This document shows, in pieces, positions 5,383-7,567 of a DNA stretch of 7,567 nucleotides. The DNA lies in assembly GCA_000715855.1 (NCBI GenBank), contig KL571321.1, forward strand, positions 9,577 to 17,143. The letters are read 5' to 3'. Origin of the DNA: Actinoplanes liguriensis (lineage in GTDB: Bacteria; Actinomycetota; Actinomycetes; Mycobacteriales; Micromonosporaceae). The position numbers and the translations under genes were made by a program. Each line of letters starts with the position of its first letter. The first letter of the stretch is position 1. Under the pieces are notes generated by a model. The model was not told where the DNA came from. It did no database searches and worked only from the letters and a program-made list of their open reading frames with translations.

Positions 5383-7257
5383 GTGCGCATCACCCTGGTC
5401 AACATGCCGTGGCATACGCTGTCCTGGCCGTCGCTGGCGATCTCACTGCTGGACACCGTGCTCACCGATCTCGGTCATCAGGTCACCCAGCAGTACGAGA
5501 ATCTGGTCTTCGCGCAGCACGTGTTCGAGGCCACCGGCGGCGAGGTGACGCCGGACGACTACCTGCTGATCGCGGACACCGGTCACGATCAGGGCGCCGG
5601 CGAATGGGTGTTCACTTCGTCGCTGTACCGGCCGGGCTGGCGGGTCGACGAGTTCACCGACCGGCTGCGCGCGGAGGGCTTCCCGCTGGTCGACAAGGTG
5701 GTCCGGATGCACGGGCTGGCGCCGGCCTACATCGCGGCGGCGGCCGACCGGGTGCTCGCCGGTGACCCCGAACTGGTCGGCCTGACCAGCACGTTCGCGC
5801 AGACCGTGCCGATGCTCGCGCTGGCCTCGGAGCTCAAGCGTCGCCGGCCCGGGCTGCCGATCGTGGCCGGTGGCGCGAACTGCGACGACACCATGGGCGT
5901 GGCGCTGCACCGCAACTTCCCGGTTCTCGACTTCGTGGTCCGGGGCGAGGGCGAACGACCGCTCACCGAGCTGATGGCCGCGCTGGCCGGGGAGCGGGAG
6001 CTGGGCACGGTCTCCGGCCTCTGCTGGCGCGACGAGCGTGGCGTGCCGGTGGTCAACCCGATGGGTTCCGCGATGACGCCCGGGGATCAGCTGCCGGTCG
6101 CGCACGTCCGGCCGTACTTCGAAATCCTGGCCGAAGGCCCGATCCGTTCCTGGATCGAGGTGCCCTTCATGCGGCTGGAGACGTCGCGGGGTTGCTGGTG
6201 GGGTGAGAAGCGGCAGTGCACGTTCTGCGGCCTGAACGCGTTGACCATCGGTTACCGCAGCAAGCCGGCCGACCGCGCGTGGGCGGAGATCGAGCGGGCG
6301 GTCACCGAGTTCGGCGTGCTGGACGTTGCGCTCGCCGACAACATCCTCGACCCGGCCTACTTCGACACGCTGCTGCCGCGGCTCGCCGCGACCGGCTGGG
6401 ACCTGCGGATCTTCTACGAGGTGAAGTCCAACGTGCGGCCGGACCAGATGCGGATGCTGGCCGCCGCGGGGGTCGCCGAGGTGCAACCGGGCATCGAGAG
6501 CCTGGCGTCCGGGCCGCTGTCGCTGATGGACAAGGGTGTGACCGGCGCCGCCCAGGTCCGGGCGCTGCGGCTGTTCCGCGAGCACGGAATCTTCCCGGGG
6601 TGGAACTACCTGTTCGGCTTCCCCGGCGAGGACTGGGCCCGTGACTATGCTCCGGTGGTCGCGCAGATCCCGGCGCTGGTGCACCTGCCGCCGCCGGGCG
6701 TCGCGCAGCGGATCATCCTGGAGCGCTTCGCGCCGCTGTTCGAACGGCCCGAGTTGGGCATCGACGACCCGCGCGCCGCCGCCGCGTGGTACGAGCTGGT
6801 CTACGATCTGCCCGCGGACGAGCTCGCCGAGATCGCCTATTTCTTCCGGTACGAACCTCGTGGCATCACCGTCGAGCAGGGCGCGGAGCTCGCCGCGGCG
6901 ATCGAGCGCTGGCAGTGGGCGTACCAGCACTCGACCCTTACGTATCGGGCGGTCGGCGAGGACCTGCTGATCAGTGACCGGCGTGTCGGCCTGCCGCACC
7001 GCGATCCGGTGCTGTCCGGGTGGGACGCGGTCGTCTACCTGACCCTGGAGCGGCATCTCACCGTGCCCGGCCTGGTGGCGGCGTTGCGGGCGGGCGGCCA
7101 CGAGGCCGAGCCGGAGCGCGTTCTCGACCTGCTGACCCGGTGGCAGCGGGAGGGCCTGGTCTACCGGGACGGGGACGGGTGGGTCGCCCTCGCGCTCCCC
7201 GCCGATCCGCGGATCACCAACGGCTGGCGGGAGAACCGTGACCTCGTCGCCGGCTGA
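5383..7257 (+). CDS. Cobalamin-binding radical SAM protein, RiPP-maturation C-methyltransferase type (rSAM_ocin_1-like)
   Basis: This 624-residue protein combines a B12-binding domain (about 1-205) with a radical SAM TIM barrel (about 260-430) and an extended C-terminus. The N-terminus MRITLVNMPW, LVGLTSTFAQTVPMLAL (131-147), IVAGGANCDDTMG (160-172) and DFVVRGEGERPL (183-194) are typical of the B12 domain. The [4Fe-4S] site is SRGCWWGEKRQCTFCGLN (268-285), with Cys271, Cys279 and Cys282 in the C-x7-C-x2-C spacing of this family rather than CxxxCxxC. VQPGIESLASGPLSLMDKGV (367-386) and GFPGEDW (412-418) are further barrel motifs. Characterised relatives add methyl groups to unactivated carbons of ribosomal peptides. 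Residues 520-605 (DLLISDRR, then a helical part ending REGLVYRDGDGW) could be a PqqD-like peptide-binding winged helix, which is inference. It overlaps the next gene by 20 bp. The substrate is unknown and no precursor gene is visible. GC-rich codon use matches its neighbours. Confidence 0.92.
   Translation: MRITLVNMPWHTLSWPSLAISLLDTVLTDLGHQVTQQYENLVFAQHVFEATGGEVTPDDYLLIADTGHDQGAGEWVFTSSLYRPGWRVDEFTDRLRAEGFPLVDKVVRMHGLAPAYIAAAADRVLAGDPELVGLTSTFAQTVPMLALASELKRRRPGLPIVAGGANCDDTMGVALHRNFPVLDFVVRGEGERPLTELMAALAGERELGTVSGLCWRDERGVPVVNPMGSAMTPGDQLPVAHVRPYFEILAEGPIRSWIEVPFMRLETSRGCWWGEKRQCTFCGLNALTIGYRSKPADRAWAEIERAVTEFGVLDVALADNILDPAYFDTLLPRLAATGWDLRIFYEVKSNVRPDQMRMLAAAGVAEVQPGIESLASGPLSLMDKGVTGAAQVRALRLFREHGIFPGWNYLFGFPGEDWARDYAPVVAQIPALVHLPPPGVAQRIILERFAPLFERPELGIDDPRAAAAWYELVYDLPADELAEIAYFFRYEPRGITVEQGAELAAAIERWQWAYQHSTLTYRAVGEDLLISDRRVGLPHRDPVLSGWDAVVYLTLERHLTVPGLVAALRAGGHEAEPERVLDLLTRWQREGLVYRDGDGWVALALPADPRITNGWRENRDLVAG
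7229..7233 (+). promoter_or_regulatory. Ribosome binding site of the right-edge gene, inside the radical SAM coding region
   Basis: GGGAG lies four bases before the GTG at 7238 and supports that start despite the 20-bp overlap with the preceding gene. Confidence 0.7.
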
Positions 7258-7567
7258 GCGCCCGCCGCGGCCGCTGCCGCTGGCCCACGTGCCGTACCGG
7301 CTGCCCCGTACCACCGGCGCGGGGCGGGCCGTGGCACCGTCGCTGCCACTGAACGATCCCGGCCCACTGGTCGCGGCGCTGCGCGGATTCGGCCCGGTCA
7401 CCGTGACGCCGCGCCTGATCTCGGTCGGCTGCCCGGCGGACCGGCTGCGCGCGCTGGCTCAGGTGATCACCCCGGGGCCGGCCGTCGAGGTGCGGGTGGA
7501 GGTGGTGCCGTCCGCGGGCACGGCGGCGGCGGACGCCACCGCGCTCGCCGGGGCCGGCGTCGCACGG
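7238..7567 (+). CDS. Hypothetical protein, possibly a cysteine-cluster-less radical SAM-like partner (C-terminus beyond right edge)
   Basis: The frame opens at the GTG at 7238 and runs 110 codons to the window edge without a stop. About nine in ten third positions are G or C, as in a real gene here. It begins with a Pro-rich segment (PAERPPRPLPLAHVPYRLPR) and has a single cysteine, Cys65. By eye it follows the barrel of the upstream enzyme. VPYRLPRTTGA (18-28) lines up with VPFMRLETSRGC (260-271), placing Ala28 where the first cluster cysteine would be. A later strand-loop-helix, VEVVPSAG then ALAGAGVAR (87-110), lines up with YEVKSN then MLAAAGVAE (345-366). The intervening part is shorter and lacks the other two cysteines. 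This suggests a degenerate radical SAM-like protein translated together with the enzyme, perhaps as a partner or substrate-binding subunit. The homology is weak and is inference. That it is a gene is well supported. Confidence 0.8.
   Translation, partial: MTSSPAERPPRPLPLAHVPYRLPRTTGAGRAVAPSLPLNDPGPLVAALRGFGPVTVTPRLISVGCPADRLRALAQVITPGPAVEVRVEVVPSAGTAAADATALAGAGVAR

Noticed and set aside
5443..7401. Minus-strand 652-codon open frame opposite the radical SAM gene
   Set aside because: The translation lacks any domain signature, while the plus strand carries the full B12 and radical SAM motifs. It is a compositional shadow.
1..7567. tRNA or rRNA genes, CRISPR repeats, insertion-sequence ends, attachment sites
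   Set aside because: Nothing with the needed structure was seen. Apart from the gaps under 100 bp already described, the window is filled by protein-coding genes of uniform codon usage.

Overview
The window comes from a high-GC actinomycete. Third codon positions are almost all G or C, GTG starts are common, long spurious frames lie antisense to the real genes, and the protein families are typical of Actinobacteria. I cannot name the genus from sequence alone.

Layout: the left 4.3 kb is read from the minus strand. In transcription order it holds a FAD-dependent amino-acid oxidase of the DAO family (3192-4328), a DUF1338/HglS-type 2-oxoadipate dioxygenase/decarboxylase (1757-3139), and an ALDH7-type aldehyde dehydrogenase of the piperideine-6-carboxylate / aminoadipate semialdehyde class (258-1760). 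After a short gap comes the 5' part of a TetR regulator gene that runs off the left edge (1-205). A LysR-type regulator (4418-5320) is divergent from the oxidase and shares an 89-bp AT-rich control region with it. To its right, on the plus strand, a new unit begins with a cobalamin-binding radical SAM protein of the RiPP-maturation C-methyltransferase type (5383-7257). It overlaps by 20 bp a second gene cut by the right edge (7238-7567). In its visible part that second protein looks like a radical SAM-like relative without the cysteine cluster.

How the genes fit together: oxidase + HglS + ALDH7 fits a lysine / pipecolate / 2-aminoadipate catabolic operon. The oxidase would make piperideine-6-carboxylate (for example from pipecolate), the ALDH would oxidise its open semialdehyde form to 2-aminoadipate, an aminotransferase outside the window would give 2-oxoadipate, and HglS would convert that to D-2-hydroxyglutarate. 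The LysR protein is the likely pathway regulator. The HglS and ALDH genes overlap by ATGA, so their translation is probably coupled. The oxidase substrate is inferred from context only.

The plus-strand pair is unrelated in function and is the most novel part. It looks like the start of a small RiPP-type or other radical SAM modification locus whose precursor and remaining genes would lie beyond position 7567. A candidate promoter overlapped by a dyad lies directly upstream of it. No RNA gene, CRISPR array, insertion sequence or convincing rho-independent terminator was seen. All gaps between genes are under 100 bp and are described below.
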